From an uncultured Eremococcus sp. (GTDB lineage: Bacteria > Bacillota > Bacilli > Lactobacillales > Aerococcaceae): a stretch of 24,470 nucleotides of DNA. The position numbers were made by a program, and so were the translations under genes. Location: NCBI GenBank assembly GCA_943914835.1, contig CALUDO010000016.1, positions 1 to 24,470 of the forward strand, read 5' to 3'. Under the pieces are notes generated by a model that searched no databases, was not told the DNA's origin, and saw only the letters and a program-made list of their open reading frames with translations. Position 1 is the stretch's first letter; each line of letters opens with the position of its first letter. Shown in pieces: positions 1 through 8,735 of this stretch.

Positions 1-70
1 GAAGCCCACGGGTGTTTTCTGAAAATATTTAAACTTAATATTTTATAATTCACAAATATTCAAAGAGACT

Positions 71-1225
71 CTATTCACTCTGCTTATAGAATGTATTAGA
101 CTTTGTTTGTGAATTAAAGATCATCCGACTATCGTTTCTCCCTTGGACAAATGTCCGTGGGTCTTGTCCAGTCACATTCTGTGCTCTTTCTTTCAATGCC
201 TGAATCGGTCCTTGAAGGTCCCGGTCAAAGATAATGGCCAAAGATGGTCTTGGAAAGTCGGTCAGCATATCATAGTCGCCCATGCTATCACCGAAGATAG
301 CCAGCGGGGGGCGATTTTGATGGTGGGGACTTAGCTTTGTTTTGATAAATCGAGTCTTGCCTGATCCCTTAGTGATCATTTGGTCTGCTTGAATCTTCCC
401 ACAAAGTAGTCCGTCTTGAATCGCTACAGGCATGCCGTGAATGGCCTCTCTCTCAATCTGTAAGGGAGAGTGTTCGGCCACCCACTGAACTAATATTTGG
501 GGACTGGCGGATACGACATAGGCCTGGATTTGATTGGCTTGTAGAACTTCAAAGAGGTCAAGCATTTCAGCCGGAAAGCCCAATCCCTTCAACCAGGAAA
601 CAGATAAAGGTCCCGTATTCCCTGGAAGTTGGGGGTGGGTGTGAAAAACCACTTCTTGACGTGGCTGACCCTGGACTTGGTCCAGCATTTCTTGAACAAG
701 CACTTGGAATTCTTTCAAACTATAGCCCGCAAACCAATAGGTCGGCCAGATCTGGCCGACTTGAAAGTTATCCCGATCATGGACATAGAAGTAGTAATAG
801 ATAGCCTTGGCTTGGAAGGATTGGAAGCTGGGGCTGGTCTTTGCTTGGGCCACAAGCTCAGCATCTTGAAAAGCTTTGGTCGATTGATAAAGGTCTTCAT
901 ATAGGCTGGACAGATCTGCAACTAAATCTCTCAGGCTGGCCTGATTTTCCTCTAGCGGTGCATCCAAGTCTAAACGACAAGACCCAATCATACTAGCAAA
1001 ATCCTCTGGGGATAACTTAAAGGCCAATTGATCTATCAGATAGAAGGTCAGGTGTTCCTCCACATCTCCCATGATACAGGTCTCATCAAAGTCGAAAACC
1101 ATATAAGACACACTCGCCCCATGGGTCTGAACCGCCTGATGCCCCTCTTCAATACAAGCTAATAACCTAGCATACAAGCTAGGTTCCCAAGCCAAGTCTT
1201 TCAATTGTCGCTCCACTGTGCACAT
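71..1225 (-). CDS. HAD-superfamily phosphatase with a large cap (PF12710-like)
   Basis: A 384-residue cytoplasmic protein carrying the HAD phosphatase motifs: motif I FDFDET at residues 44-49 (nucleophile Asp45, acid/base Asp47), motif II VVSAS near 237-241, lysines at 286 and 290 for motif III, and motif IV GDSMGDYDM at 312-320. About 190 residues separate motifs I and II, so the cap inserted after motif I is unusually large. That layout recalls the phosphoserine/phosphorylcholine phosphatase branch, but I cannot assign a substrate. It is the last gene of the minus-strand ABC-transporter run, 42 bases after the DeoR gene, with a GAGGAG ribosome site upstream of the ATG. There is no signal peptide. 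The HAD fold is secure; the physiological role is unknown. Confidence 0.8.
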   Translation of the reverse strand: MCTVERQLKDLAWEPSLYARLLACIEEGHQAVQTHGASVSYMVFDFDETCIMGDVEEHLTFYLIDQLAFKLSPEDFASMIGSCRLDLDAPLEENQASLRDLVADLSSLYEDLYQSTKAFQDAELVAQAKTSPSFQSFQAKAIYYYFYVHDRDNFQVGQIWPTYWFAGYSLKEFQVLVQEMLDQVQGQPRQEVVFHTHPQLPGNTGPLSVSWLKGLGFPAEMLDLFEVLQANQIQAYVVSASPQILVQWVAEHSPLQIEREAIHGMPVAIQDGLLCGKIQADQMITKGSGKTRFIKTKLSPHHQNRPPLAIFGDSMGDYDMLTDFPRPSLAIIFDRDLQGPIQALKERAQNVTGQDPRTFVQGRNDSRMIFNSQTKSNTFYKQSE

Positions 1226-1239
1226 CCTACTCTCTCCTC

Positions 1240-1265
1240 AGCTCTAGCAAGAGTCTGCTAGAGTT
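1240..1265 (-). other. Intercistronic hairpin between deoR-type gene and HAD gene
   Basis: An eight-base perfect stem, CTCTAGCA (1242-1249) pairing with TGCTAGAG (1256-1263) around a six-base loop, lies between the DeoR stop and the ribosome site of the HAD gene. No T-run follows on the minus strand, so it is not a standard intrinsic terminator. It may set relative expression or RNA stability of the last gene. The function is inferred. Confidence 0.4.
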
Positions 1266-1267
1266 AT

Positions 1268-2044
1268 TTATACATGTTGCCATTGGGCCGGGAAGTCCTG
1301 CCAATCTTCTGGCTGGTCACAGTCACAAATCAATAAATCTAAGATGTCGGTTTGACATATCTGCATATTTCGCCGGTGGTCCAGTTTGCTTTCGTCCGCT
1401 AGAAGGATAACTTTCTTACCTTTTTCAGCCATCGTTCTTGAAACAACGGATTCTTCTGCATCGAAATCATATATCGCTGCTTCTGTCACTCCACCGCAAG
1501 ATAGGAGGGTCAAGTCAAAACTAAAGGGTTTAAGAAATTCGGTTGTGTAGGTTCCCTTGACAGAGGACTGGTAGGGGTTGGTAATACCAGGCAGCATAAT
1601 CACATCGGCCTGGATGCGTCCTTCTTCAATGGCTTTATTGAATTTGTAGGCTGCCGCCAAGGAATTGGTCACCACTGTCAAATTGGAGATAGCATTGAGG
1701 TAATCCGCTACATACATGGTTGAAGTTCCAATATCCACCGCTATGGTCATATGAGACTGGATGTGACTTGCCGCCTCCTTAGCCACCCGCTTCTTTTGCA
1801 ATTGATTCTGGTTCATCTTCTTTTCGAAGACCAATTCCTTGTCTTCCCCATCATAAGGAATGGCTCCTCCATGAACCCGAGTCACTAATCGATTCTCTTC
1901 TAATTCCGCTAGGTCCCGGCGGAGGGTTTCGGGCGTAATTTCTAATTCTTTAGCAAGTTCAGTGACATAAATCTTCCCATCTTTGTGGACACGTTCAACA
2001 ATGCCTGCACGACGTTGGTCTTTAACTTTTCCTTCTTGTTTCAT
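1268..2044 (-). CDS. DeoR-family transcriptional regulator
   Basis: A 258-residue regulator. The N-terminal winged helix-turn-helix spans about residues 10-65, with the DeoR signature around VTELAKELEITPETLRRDL and a following HGGAI segment. The C-terminal DeoRC effector domain (about 80-240) belongs to the fold that senses phosphorylated sugars, with the typical VDIGTS and LLADESKL elements. It follows the MATE gene by 23 bases and precedes the HAD phosphatase, so it is probably cotranscribed with the ABC importer and may control that operon in response to a sugar phosphate. The target site is not proven; the inverted repeat and TGTAAA motifs at 9974-10070 are candidates. Confidence 0.9.
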   Translation of the reverse strand: MKQEGKVKDQRRAGIVERVHKDGKIYVTELAKELEITPETLRRDLAELEENRLVTRVHGGAIPYDGEDKELVFEKKMNQNQLQKKRVAKEAASHIQSHMTIAVDIGTSTMYVADYLNAISNLTVVTNSLAAAYKFNKAIEEGRIQADVIMLPGITNPYQSSVKGTYTTEFLKPFSFDLTLLSCGGVTEAAIYDFDAEESVVSRTMAEKGKKVILLADESKLDHRRNMQICQTDILDLLICDCDQPEDWQDFPAQWQHV

Positions 2045-2067
2045 ATCTATTCCTCTTCTTTATTAAG

Positions 2068-3420
2068 CTAGGAGTTACCGAAAATATCAATGGCCTGCCA
2101 ACCTGACTTGTGCCAGCGACCATATAAGATTATGAGACGAATCCATTCATCTAAGATGAAGACCCACCAAACACCCAGTAGACCTAAATTCCAGTGCACC
2201 CCCACTAAGTAGGACAAAGGAACGGAGAATAAAAACATTGAGACCACCGATAAGAAAGTGGGGAACTTGACATCCCCTGCCGTATTCAAGGCCCCAATCA
2301 CAATTTCATTACCCAGCCGACCTGGTTCCAGGAGGACGCTCAGCCAGACCAAACTAGCTACCGTTTGGCGAATCACTGGGTCATCGGTCATCCAGTCAAT
2401 AATGAAGCCCGACACCAGGGCCACCAGAATCGATAGAACAAAGCCGGTACCCAGTGATTTGAAAAAGACTCGGCTAGTATACTGACGGGCTCTTTCTTTG
2501 AGCTCGGCTCCAATATACCGCCCCACAATAATCTGATTAGCCTGGGAAATTGCCGCTGCAATGGTGAAGATAATGGCGGTGATATTCTGAGTATAAATTT
2601 TGCTAGTGACCATCAAGGCGCCAAAGGAAGCAATGATCCCAGTGATAATGGTCTGGGAACTGGTATAAGCTATATTTTCCAGAGCTGAGGGGAAGCCCAG
2701 CTTCAGGATAGACGCTACCACCTCTCCCTTCATCCTTATTGTAGCAAAGGCCTCTCGGTAATGGGGCATTTTTATACAAAAAGCTAGGACTAAAATAAGC
2801 ATTCCCAAGAGACGGGCCAGTAAGGTGGCAACCGCCACCCCCTGAATTCCCCGTCCCAGGACATCGATTGGCGAGAAGAGTACCAAGTAATTCCCCAGGA
2901 TACCGAAGATGTTGGTCAGGATCGAAACATACATGGCCAAGCGGACATGCATGAAGCTACGAAGAACTGTCGATAAGGAAGTCATAACAGATTGAAAGAT
3001 TAAGGAAACAGAGACAATGGTTAAATAGATATAGGCATCATTCACTAAGTCTTTGGGGGTCTGAATCCAAGCCAAGAGCGACTTACCAAGGACAAGGAAG
3101 ACCAGGGTCATGGCTGAAGCTATCAAGGCATTCAAATAGACACCATGGCGGATCAAAGACCGGGTTTCTTCTGTCCGGTCCGTTCCTGCAATCTGCATCA
3201 GGAGAATTCCCGACCCTAGTGAAGCAATCCCCAGAACCATCAAGCCAATATTAATCAATTGACCAGCTAGACCTGTAGCAGCTACAGAAGCATCATTGTA
3301 TTGACTTAGCATTAAGACATCAATATTTCCCAATAACATCCCAAAGAGTTGCTCCACTAAGAGGGGCAAAAAGAGGGTCCGGAACAAGGGGATGCTTGGG
3401 TGTTTGGGTGTAGTTTCCAT
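2068..3420 (-). CDS. MATE-family efflux transporter
   Basis: A 450-residue polytopic membrane protein with about twelve hydrophobic segments arranged as two related halves, matching MATE (NorM/DinF type) transporters in length and pattern. The first helix region carries LVEQLFGMLLGNIDVLMLSQ, a typical MATE start. MATE proteins export drugs or metabolites using sodium or proton gradients. The gene sits 23 bases after the DUF624 gene and 23 bases before the DeoR gene, inside the ABC-transporter run. A MATE exporter here is unexpected for a plain sugar-uptake operon. The substrate cannot be told from sequence. Confidence 0.9.
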   Translation of the reverse strand: METTPKHPSIPLFRTLFLPLLVEQLFGMLLGNIDVLMLSQYNDASVAATGLAGQLINIGLMVLGIASLGSGILLMQIAGTDRTEETRSLIRHGVYLNALIASAMTLVFLVLGKSLLAWIQTPKDLVNDAYIYLTIVSVSLIFQSVMTSLSTVLRSFMHVRLAMYVSILTNIFGILGNYLVLFSPIDVLGRGIQGVAVATLLARLLGMLILVLAFCIKMPHYREAFATIRMKGEVVASILKLGFPSALENIAYTSSQTIITGIIASFGALMVTSKIYTQNITAIIFTIAAAISQANQIIVGRYIGAELKERARQYTSRVFFKSLGTGFVLSILVALVSGFIIDWMTDDPVIRQTVASLVWLSVLLEPGRLGNEIVIGALNTAGDVKFPTFLSVVSMFLFSVPLSYLVGVHWNLGLLGVWWVFILDEWIRLIILYGRWHKSGWQAIDIFGNS

Positions 3421-3443
3421 GACGTCCCTCCTAATCTAGTTCC

Positions 3444-4106
3444 TTATAAGTAATACAAAACATCGTCCTGCGACATAAGTAAGTCTTTCGTTTTCCCATT
3501 CTCTTTCTGAGATTCCGCTTTTATGGTCACCATGACTTGACTTTGAATAATAAAGGCTGGCAAGCTGGTCCCCAGAAAGAGAAGAACTCCCGGTAGGTAG
3601 TCCACAAACCGCCACCAAATAAGCAATAAAACAATTATCGCAAGGCTTCGTCTTAAGTGGAGTACCATCCACCGGAAGGGATTCAAAATATAATCTTTAT
3701 AAGATAGATGGTATTGCACAAAGATAGGGTAATGTAAGGCCCAAGCCAAGGCGACCATTAGGACTGCGACCAAAAAGACAAAGGACAGGGTCACCAGCCA
3801 ATAGTCACCAGTTGAGAGAAGATAGCGGTAATCTACCCACAAAAGAGCGACTAGGATAAGATAGCTATACCCTAAGAGGTTGGCCTGAATCAGGTTATCT
3901 TTAAAGGCTCGCTTAAAGTCTCGAAAGATTCGTACCTTATCTTGCCCCACTTGATACTTACGGATCACAGAAAACAAAGCAGCTGTGGCAGGAAAGAAGC
4001 CGGAAATCCCTAAGCCCATCAAACAGAAGGCTATCCAAATAAAGTTCAAGACAGTTAACCTTGTCAACCATTCGGCTACCCTGTTAAAGCCTTGCATGCC
4101 TTTCAT
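3444..4106 (-). CDS. DUF624 / YesL-like membrane protein
   Basis: A 220-residue protein with about five hydrophobic segments (near residues 15-45, 75-95, 100-125 and two between 150 and 190). The N-terminal stretch, where LNFIWIAFCLMGLGISGFFPA is followed by a basic cytoplasmic loop, fits the DUF624 family typified by Bacillus YesL. Members commonly accompany ABC sugar importers of the LplB/LplC type; their biochemical role is unknown. The start chosen is the ATG at 4106, with a GGGTGG ribosome site five bases upstream. The 30-base gap from the metallophosphoesterase gene indicates cotranscription. Confidence 0.75.
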   Translation of the reverse strand: MKGMQGFNRVAEWLTRLTVLNFIWIAFCLMGLGISGFFPATAALFSVIRKYQVGQDKVRIFRDFKRAFKDNLIQANLLGYSYLILVALLWVDYRYLLSTGDYWLVTLSFVFLVAVLMVALAWALHYPIFVQYHLSYKDYILNPFRWMVLHLRRSLAIIVLLLIWWRFVDYLPGVLLFLGTSLPAFIIQSQVMVTIKAESQKENGKTKDLLMSQDDVLYYL

Positions 4107-4136
4107 CTAACCACCCTTTCGTCTTCTACCCTATCA

Positions 4137-5024
4137 CTAGAATTCTTCTCTTTTAATCGTATAAGTCTCTATTTTGCCATCATTAATCTCAATGATTCGA
4201 GCCCCGCGAGCCAGTTCACCGTAACATTGGTAGCCAGACACATTCCCATAAACCAAGCGCATACCTAGGTGGTCACCTTGGAAGTTGTTATCGTGGTCAT
4301 GGCCACAAAAGACGTGAGAGACCCGTTTATTCATATACATAGATGCAAAGAGGCCTGTATTAATGTAAGGTGCTGAAATCATATCATTGGTTTCAAAACA
4401 GTCGCCATCAATAATATTTCCGGCCGCCTGCCAATATTCTGGTAAAGGAATATGCATTAGAGCTGCATCTGCTTTCTCAGAGTCCCGGTAAGCTTCATAT
4501 TGTTGAGACACTTGGTTATACCAAGCTACTTGATCAGGGTGTATCCAATCATAGATACCAATGGGGAGGGGCGCATCGGCTCCAGAATCGAACATATACA
4601 GAACATGGTCAACCCTTTTGCCTTCAGAATCGAAGATTTCTATCGTGTAAGACTCTCGGTCATTGACGATCATAGAATTCATCTTAGGTACGTGGCAGGT
4701 CAGGATTTGGTCCTCAATCCGCCGTAAGTCGGCCCGTACGAACTCGTCTTCAGCATCATGGTTGCCGTAAGTAATAGCCACAGGGACTTGATACTGGTTG
4801 AGTCGTTCCATTAGTTCTCGGTAGACAAGATCCGCTTGAGGAACTCCATGAGACCAAATAAGGTCTCCTGTGAGAACGATTAAGTCGGCATCCAAACGGG
4901 TAAAGGCCGCCTCAATCAGATCAAAGGTCTTATAGTCGTCCTCAGCATAAGGTTTTGATCCAATATGAAGATCTGTCAATTGCACAATTTTGAAGGTTTG
5001 ATTTTTGCGTAATTTTAATCGCAT
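4137..5024 (-). CDS. Calcineurin-like metallophosphoesterase
   Basis: A 295-residue cytoplasmic enzyme with every metal-binding motif of the calcineurin-like fold: DLHIG at residues 18-22, GDL at 53-55, GNHD at 87-90, a histidine in HIPLPEYW at 191, and GHDHD at 241-245. The spacing resembles the Dcr2/purple-acid-phosphatase-like branch of metallophosphoesterases. No signal peptide or membrane segment is present. It lies 9 bases downstream of the second ABC permease gene, so its substrate is probably linked to the imported compound, perhaps a phosphodiester or phosphomonoester formed or freed after uptake. The enzyme class is well supported; the substrate is inferred only from context. Confidence 0.85.
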   Translation of the reverse strand: MRLKLRKNQTFKIVQLTDLHIGSKPYAEDDYKTFDLIEAAFTRLDADLIVLTGDLIWSHGVPQADLVYRELMERLNQYQVPVAITYGNHDAEDEFVRADLRRIEDQILTCHVPKMNSMIVNDRESYTIEIFDSEGKRVDHVLYMFDSGADAPLPIGIYDWIHPDQVAWYNQVSQQYEAYRDSEKADAALMHIPLPEYWQAAGNIIDGDCFETNDMISAPYINTGLFASMYMNKRVSHVFCGHDHDNNFQGDHLGMRLVYGNVSGYQCYGELARGARIIEINDGKIETYTIKREEF

Positions 5025-5033
5025 AAGAAGCTC

Positions 5034-5936
5034 CTATTCTTTAATAGATCCAAGAGTAATCCCCTTGACGAAGTACTTCTGCACAAAGGGATAAGAAATG
5101 AGCATCGGTAAGAGGACCACGATGATGGTTGCCATTTGTAGAGATTGCCCCGTCACCTTAATCCGGTCTAAAGCAGCGTATGAATTGTTTCCACCAGATC
5201 GTAAGAGAATGTCCGATAAGGCTGATTGTTTGGTCAGCATTTCCTGAAGGAGCGTCGCCAAGGGTTTCAAGGACCCATCTCGGACATAAAAGGTTCCAGC
5301 GAACCAATCATTCCAGTGACCCACAGCGGTAAAGAGAGTAACGGTCGCCAGGACGGGAGTGGACATAGGTAAAATCAACTTGCGGAAGATGGTAAACTCA
5401 CTGGCCCCATCAATCCGAGCGGATTCAATCACGCTATAAGGTAATTGAGAGAATTGCGTTCGCAATAAGAGAATGTTCATGGTTCCATAGAGACTGGGAA
5501 TGACATAGACCCAGATAGACCCAGTCAACTTTAATTGAGATAGAACCAAATAATAGGGAACCTGCCCTCCCCCAAAAAGCATAGTGAAGAAGATAAAGAA
5601 AGTAAAGAAGCTACGTCCTGGCAAGGTCTTAACAGTTAGAGCATAGGCCGCCATAGACATAAGGCCAACTCCACAGACTGTTCCGACCACGGTTCGGAAG
5701 ATTGAAATCAAAAGTCCATTCAACAAGTTATCTTGCTTGAATACTTCCACATAGTTCTCTAAGGTCCAAATTCGTGGCCAGAAACCAATCCCACCCTTTT
5801 GGGCATCGACCCCTTCATTGAAGGACACAGCCAAGACATGGAAAAAAGGAATCAAAATAAGTGCAGCTAATAAAAATAAAATACATAGATTTAAAATGCG
5901 GGCCCAACGTGGGGCTTGTAGACTTTTTGCTTCCAT
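5034..5936 (-). CDS. ABC sugar permease, LplC/YtcP-type
   Basis: A 300-residue integral membrane protein of the MalG-like carbohydrate permease family (CUT1). It has six hydrophobic segments and the cytoplasmic EAA loop ESARIDGASEFTIFRKLILP in the second half, which docks on the ATPase. The C-terminal FVQKYFVKGITLGSIKE is typical of LplC/YtcP proteins. Two ATG codons stand in tandem at 5939 and 5936; the second has the better six-base spacing from AAAGGAG. An in-frame GTG further up lies before the ribosome site and is not a credible start. It pairs with the permease at 7752-8735. Confidence 0.9.
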   Translation of the reverse strand: MEAKSLQAPRWARILNLCILFLLAALILIPFFHVLAVSFNEGVDAQKGGIGFWPRIWTLENYVEVFKQDNLLNGLLISIFRTVVGTVCGVGLMSMAAYALTVKTLPGRSFFTFFIFFTMLFGGGQVPYYLVLSQLKLTGSIWVYVIPSLYGTMNILLLRTQFSQLPYSVIESARIDGASEFTIFRKLILPMSTPVLATVTLFTAVGHWNDWFAGTFYVRDGSLKPLATLLQEMLTKQSALSDILLRSGGNNSYAALDRIKVTGQSLQMATIIVVLLPMLISYPFVQKYFVKGITLGSIKE

Positions 5937-5974
5937 CATATTCTCCTTTCCCACAGGGATTCATAAATAAAGGA

Positions 5975-6001
5975 AAGGGAACCCCTCAAGTGAATTCCCT
6001 T
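5975..6001 (-). other. Hairpin between solute-binding protein and permease genes
   Basis: The inverted repeat AAGGGAA (5975-5981) / TTCCCTT (5995-6001) with a 13-base loop sits in the longest spacer of this operon, just after the solute-binding protein gene. The minus strand shows no clean T-run after it. Hairpins placed here often raise the level of binding-protein message over the downstream permease; that role is inferred. Confidence 0.4.
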
Positions 6002-6022
6002 ATCCTGATGGTATGACTTCAA

Positions 6023-7729
6023 TTAGAAGCGGATAGAATCTCCGCCATCACGTTTCTCTTCAACAAACTTGATGAAGTCATTCAAACCGTTATCTTCTAA
6101 GTTCTTCAAGGATTCATCTAGAATAGATTGCGCTTCTTCTTGGCTACCTGCGTAGTACATACGAAGTACATCTTCTTGGTAACGCGCGAGGGCCGTAGCT
6201 AACTTCCCTTCATCTCCTTCAAATTCGAAGAGGTAAGATTGGACTGATAAGCCGTCTTCTACCCGAGCATTGTCGAAACGTTCGTCAAAGTTAACATATT
6301 CTTCAATCTTCTTAGCTTGCTGATTGTCTTCACTTTCAGCACGAACCTTGTCTCCCCAAGAAGCTTCACCAAAGTCAGCCATATTATCCATATCAGTATA
6401 ACCCAAGTGTTCACCCCAGAAAGAACGAACGCCACGGAAACCACGCATCTTAGCTTGGTCAGGGTTCTCTTCGAATTCTTTGACCACGTCTGGGTTGACC
6501 TGTGGATTACCTTCTTCATCTAATTCGTAGTCACGGCCTTCAAGTCCGTAGAAGTATAGTAACTTACCGTCTCGGCTTGCTAACCAGTCAGCAAATTTCA
6601 CGACTTCTTCAGGTTTTTCAGTGGTTGATGGGATAGCCCAACCGGCATAACCAGACTTATAAGAAACAACCATATCATCCGAACCATCGGCTCTTTGCAG
6701 GTCACCCAATGGAATATAAGATCCGTCTTGGATTTCTGGCCGGTAGGAATGGATATCCGTTACAATCCCAAAGGACCGGTTCACCACACCTTCTTGAGCA
6801 CGGGTTTCTTCCATAGTGTAGTATTCTTGGTTCATTAAGCCTTCTTGCATGTATTTGTGAACTTGGTTGACCCGTTTCATCACAAGGTCTGTTTGGGCTT
6901 CGTGCTTAATATGTCCCTCTTCATCCTCCATGAAAGGTTCTTGAGTTGAACCAGTCCACATCAAGTCTTGGTATAACCATGGACGTTCAGACCCACCCCA
7001 GACAGTTGGACCGAAGACAGTAATCGGCGCTCCATTGTCATCTGTGTAGCCTTTTTCTTGGATTTGTTTACCTAATTCATATAATTCATCTGAGGTGTCT
7101 ACATCATCATATTTCAGGTCAAGGTCTTCAGCGATATCTGACCGGATATATAGGCCACCGATTTCTGGGTTCTCTGGCTTTTGCGCCCCTTCACGGTTGA
7201 TGGCCATATGTACTAGATAAGATGCACCATCCCATTCGTCGCGGAACATGATATTATCGCGGGTATCGGCTGGTAAGTAGTCATCCTCTAAGTACTTGTT
7301 ATAAACTTCTAAGCCGTCTTGTTCCATTAAAGGTGTTAGGTTGACAAATTGTCCTTCGTTAGCTGCCTTTAATAAGAATTGCATTTCAGGACGACCAGAG
7401 TTGTTTAAATAGAAGGCGATAAAGTCAGGTAGATCCCCAGCAGCTAAGCCAGAAGCCAAGGCAGTGGTTGAATCGTCAGCTGTCACGGTTTGTAATTCGA
7501 GAGTGACACCCGTTTGCTTCTTAATTTCGTCTAGAATTTCTTGCGGAATATCCACGGAAGCATCTCCTGCCGATTGGAAGATGAGTCCTGTAATCTTGCG
7601 GTCAGCGATAAAATTCTCTGATTGCTCTTCAGCAGAAACTGTCACTCCTTGGACTAAAGGTAGGACAGGGCTAGCAACCGCTAAGGTTGCCGTTAAGGTA
7701 ACTAGGGCTTTCTTTAATGTGTTTTTCAT
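6023..7729 (-). CDS. Extracellular solute-binding protein (LipO-like) without lipobox
   Basis: A 568-residue secreted protein of the large family 1 solute-binding group used by LplB/LplC importers. The start chosen is the ATG at 7729, with GGAGG seven bases upstream; an in-frame start 14 codons earlier would precede that ribosome site. A Sec signal peptide covers about residues 1-33 (basic MKNTLKKALVT, hydrophobic core, then VTVSAEE with likely cleavage after Ala). I see no cysteine anywhere in the protein, so no lipobox. Binding proteins of Gram-positive bacteria are normally lipid-anchored, so membrane retention is unexplained. The ligand is probably an oligosaccharide-like compound but is not identifiable. 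Confidence 0.9.
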   Translation of the reverse strand: MKNTLKKALVTLTATLAVASPVLPLVQGVTVSAEEQSENFIADRKITGLIFQSAGDASVDIPQEILDEIKKQTGVTLELQTVTADDSTTALASGLAAGDLPDFIAFYLNNSGRPEMQFLLKAANEGQFVNLTPLMEQDGLEVYNKYLEDDYLPADTRDNIMFRDEWDGASYLVHMAINREGAQKPENPEIGGLYIRSDIAEDLDLKYDDVDTSDELYELGKQIQEKGYTDDNGAPITVFGPTVWGGSERPWLYQDLMWTGSTQEPFMEDEEGHIKHEAQTDLVMKRVNQVHKYMQEGLMNQEYYTMEETRAQEGVVNRSFGIVTDIHSYRPEIQDGSYIPLGDLQRADGSDDMVVSYKSGYAGWAIPSTTEKPEEVVKFADWLASRDGKLLYFYGLEGRDYELDEEGNPQVNPDVVKEFEENPDQAKMRGFRGVRSFWGEHLGYTDMDNMADFGEASWGDKVRAESEDNQQAKKIEEYVNFDERFDNARVEDGLSVQSYLFEFEGDEGKLATALARYQEDVLRMYYAGSQEEAQSILDESLKNLEDNGLNDFIKFVEEKRDGGDSIRF

Positions 7730-7751
7730 CAATAAACCTCCATTTATATTT

Positions 7752-8735
7752 TTACCAGACAGCAGAGTCAAACTTCTTGTCAGCGATACGGTTAACGATG
7801 ACCGTTAGAACTAAACCAACCACCCCTTGCATTAAGCCAATCGCCGTGGAATAACCAAACTGGCCTCCTTGCAGCCCGACCCGAACCACATAAGTATCGA
7901 TAATTTCCGATACGTCTGCGTTTCCTGGATTCTGCATTAGGAAAATCTGGTCAAACCCAGCCGACAGGATGGATCCCAGAGACATGATAAAGAGCAGAAT
8001 AATGGTTCCCCGGATACCCGGGATGGTGACATGCCACATCTGGCGTAATTTACCAGCACCATCAATTGCTGCCGCTTCATATAGCGATGGGGAAATAGCG
8101 ACAATAGCTGAGAAGTAAATAATTGAATCCCAGCCAATCTCCTTCCACATATAGCTAAAGAAGGTCAAAGGGTAGAATAAGTTGCGGTCCATCATCCAGT
8201 ATCTAGATCCGTCCCCGCCCATATTCTGAATGAGTTGGTTGACTAGACCTGTATTCGGTGCTAAGAGGGCATTCATTAAACCGACGACTACAACCCAGGA
8301 AATAAAGTAGGGCAGGTAGGTTATAGTTTGGATGGAATTCCGCAAATGGGGTTTCTTGACCTCGTTGAACATGAGAGCCAAGATGATAGGAAAAGGTAGG
8401 TATAAGAATAATTTCATGGATGAGATAATCAGGGTGTTCTTAATGTAAAGCATAGAGCGTGGATCTTTAAAGAACTGTTCAAAGTACTTGAAACCTACCC
8501 AGTCACCGCCGAAAACGCCCGTATTAAACCCAAATTCCCGGAAGGCCAGGATGTTACCCAACATGGGCCAGTAGGAGAAAATAGCATAGAAAACAATACA
8601 AGGCAGAAGCATCAGGTAGAAGACCCAGTGGGACTTTATCTTGGACCAGAGGCTGGTCTTGATGGGACGATAATGTTCATCCAATTGGGCCTGCGTCTTG
8701 ACCTCTCCATTGTAAACATAAGATTGCTTATCCAT
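7752..8735 (-). CDS. ABC sugar permease, LplB-type
   Basis: A 327-residue membrane protein of the MalF-like permease family. A 36-residue cytoplasmic N-terminus is followed by six hydrophobic segments, and the EAA loop EAAAIDGAGKLRQMWHVTIP is present about 100 residues before the end. The ending NRIADKKFDSAVW is typical of LplB proteins. The ATG overlaps the stop region of the ATPase gene by eight bases, with GGAGGTGG upstream, which points to translational coupling. It forms the transmembrane pore with the permease at 5034-5936. Confidence 0.92.
   Translation of the reverse strand: MDKQSYVYNGEVKTQAQLDEHYRPIKTSLWSKIKSHWVFYLMLLPCIVFYAIFSYWPMLGNILAFREFGFNTGVFGGDWVGFKYFEQFFKDPRSMLYIKNTLIISSMKLFLYLPFPIILALMFNEVKKPHLRNSIQTITYLPYFISWVVVVGLMNALLAPNTGLVNQLIQNMGGDGSRYWMMDRNLFYPLTFFSYMWKEIGWDSIIYFSAIVAISPSLYEAAAIDGAGKLRQMWHVTIPGIRGTIILLFIMSLGSILSAGFDQIFLMQNPGNADVSEIIDTYVVRVGLQGGQFGYSTAIGLMQGVVGLVLTVIVNRIADKKFDSAVW

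Noticed and set aside
22..44. AAAATATT/AATATTTT inverted repeat after the HAD gene
   Set aside because: The stem is made only of A-T pairs and has no distinct T-run, too weak to call a terminator.
7730..7771. Longer start for the solute-binding protein
   Set aside because: The additional 14 codons include the GGAGG ribosome site of the ATG at 7729 and would spoil the signal peptide.
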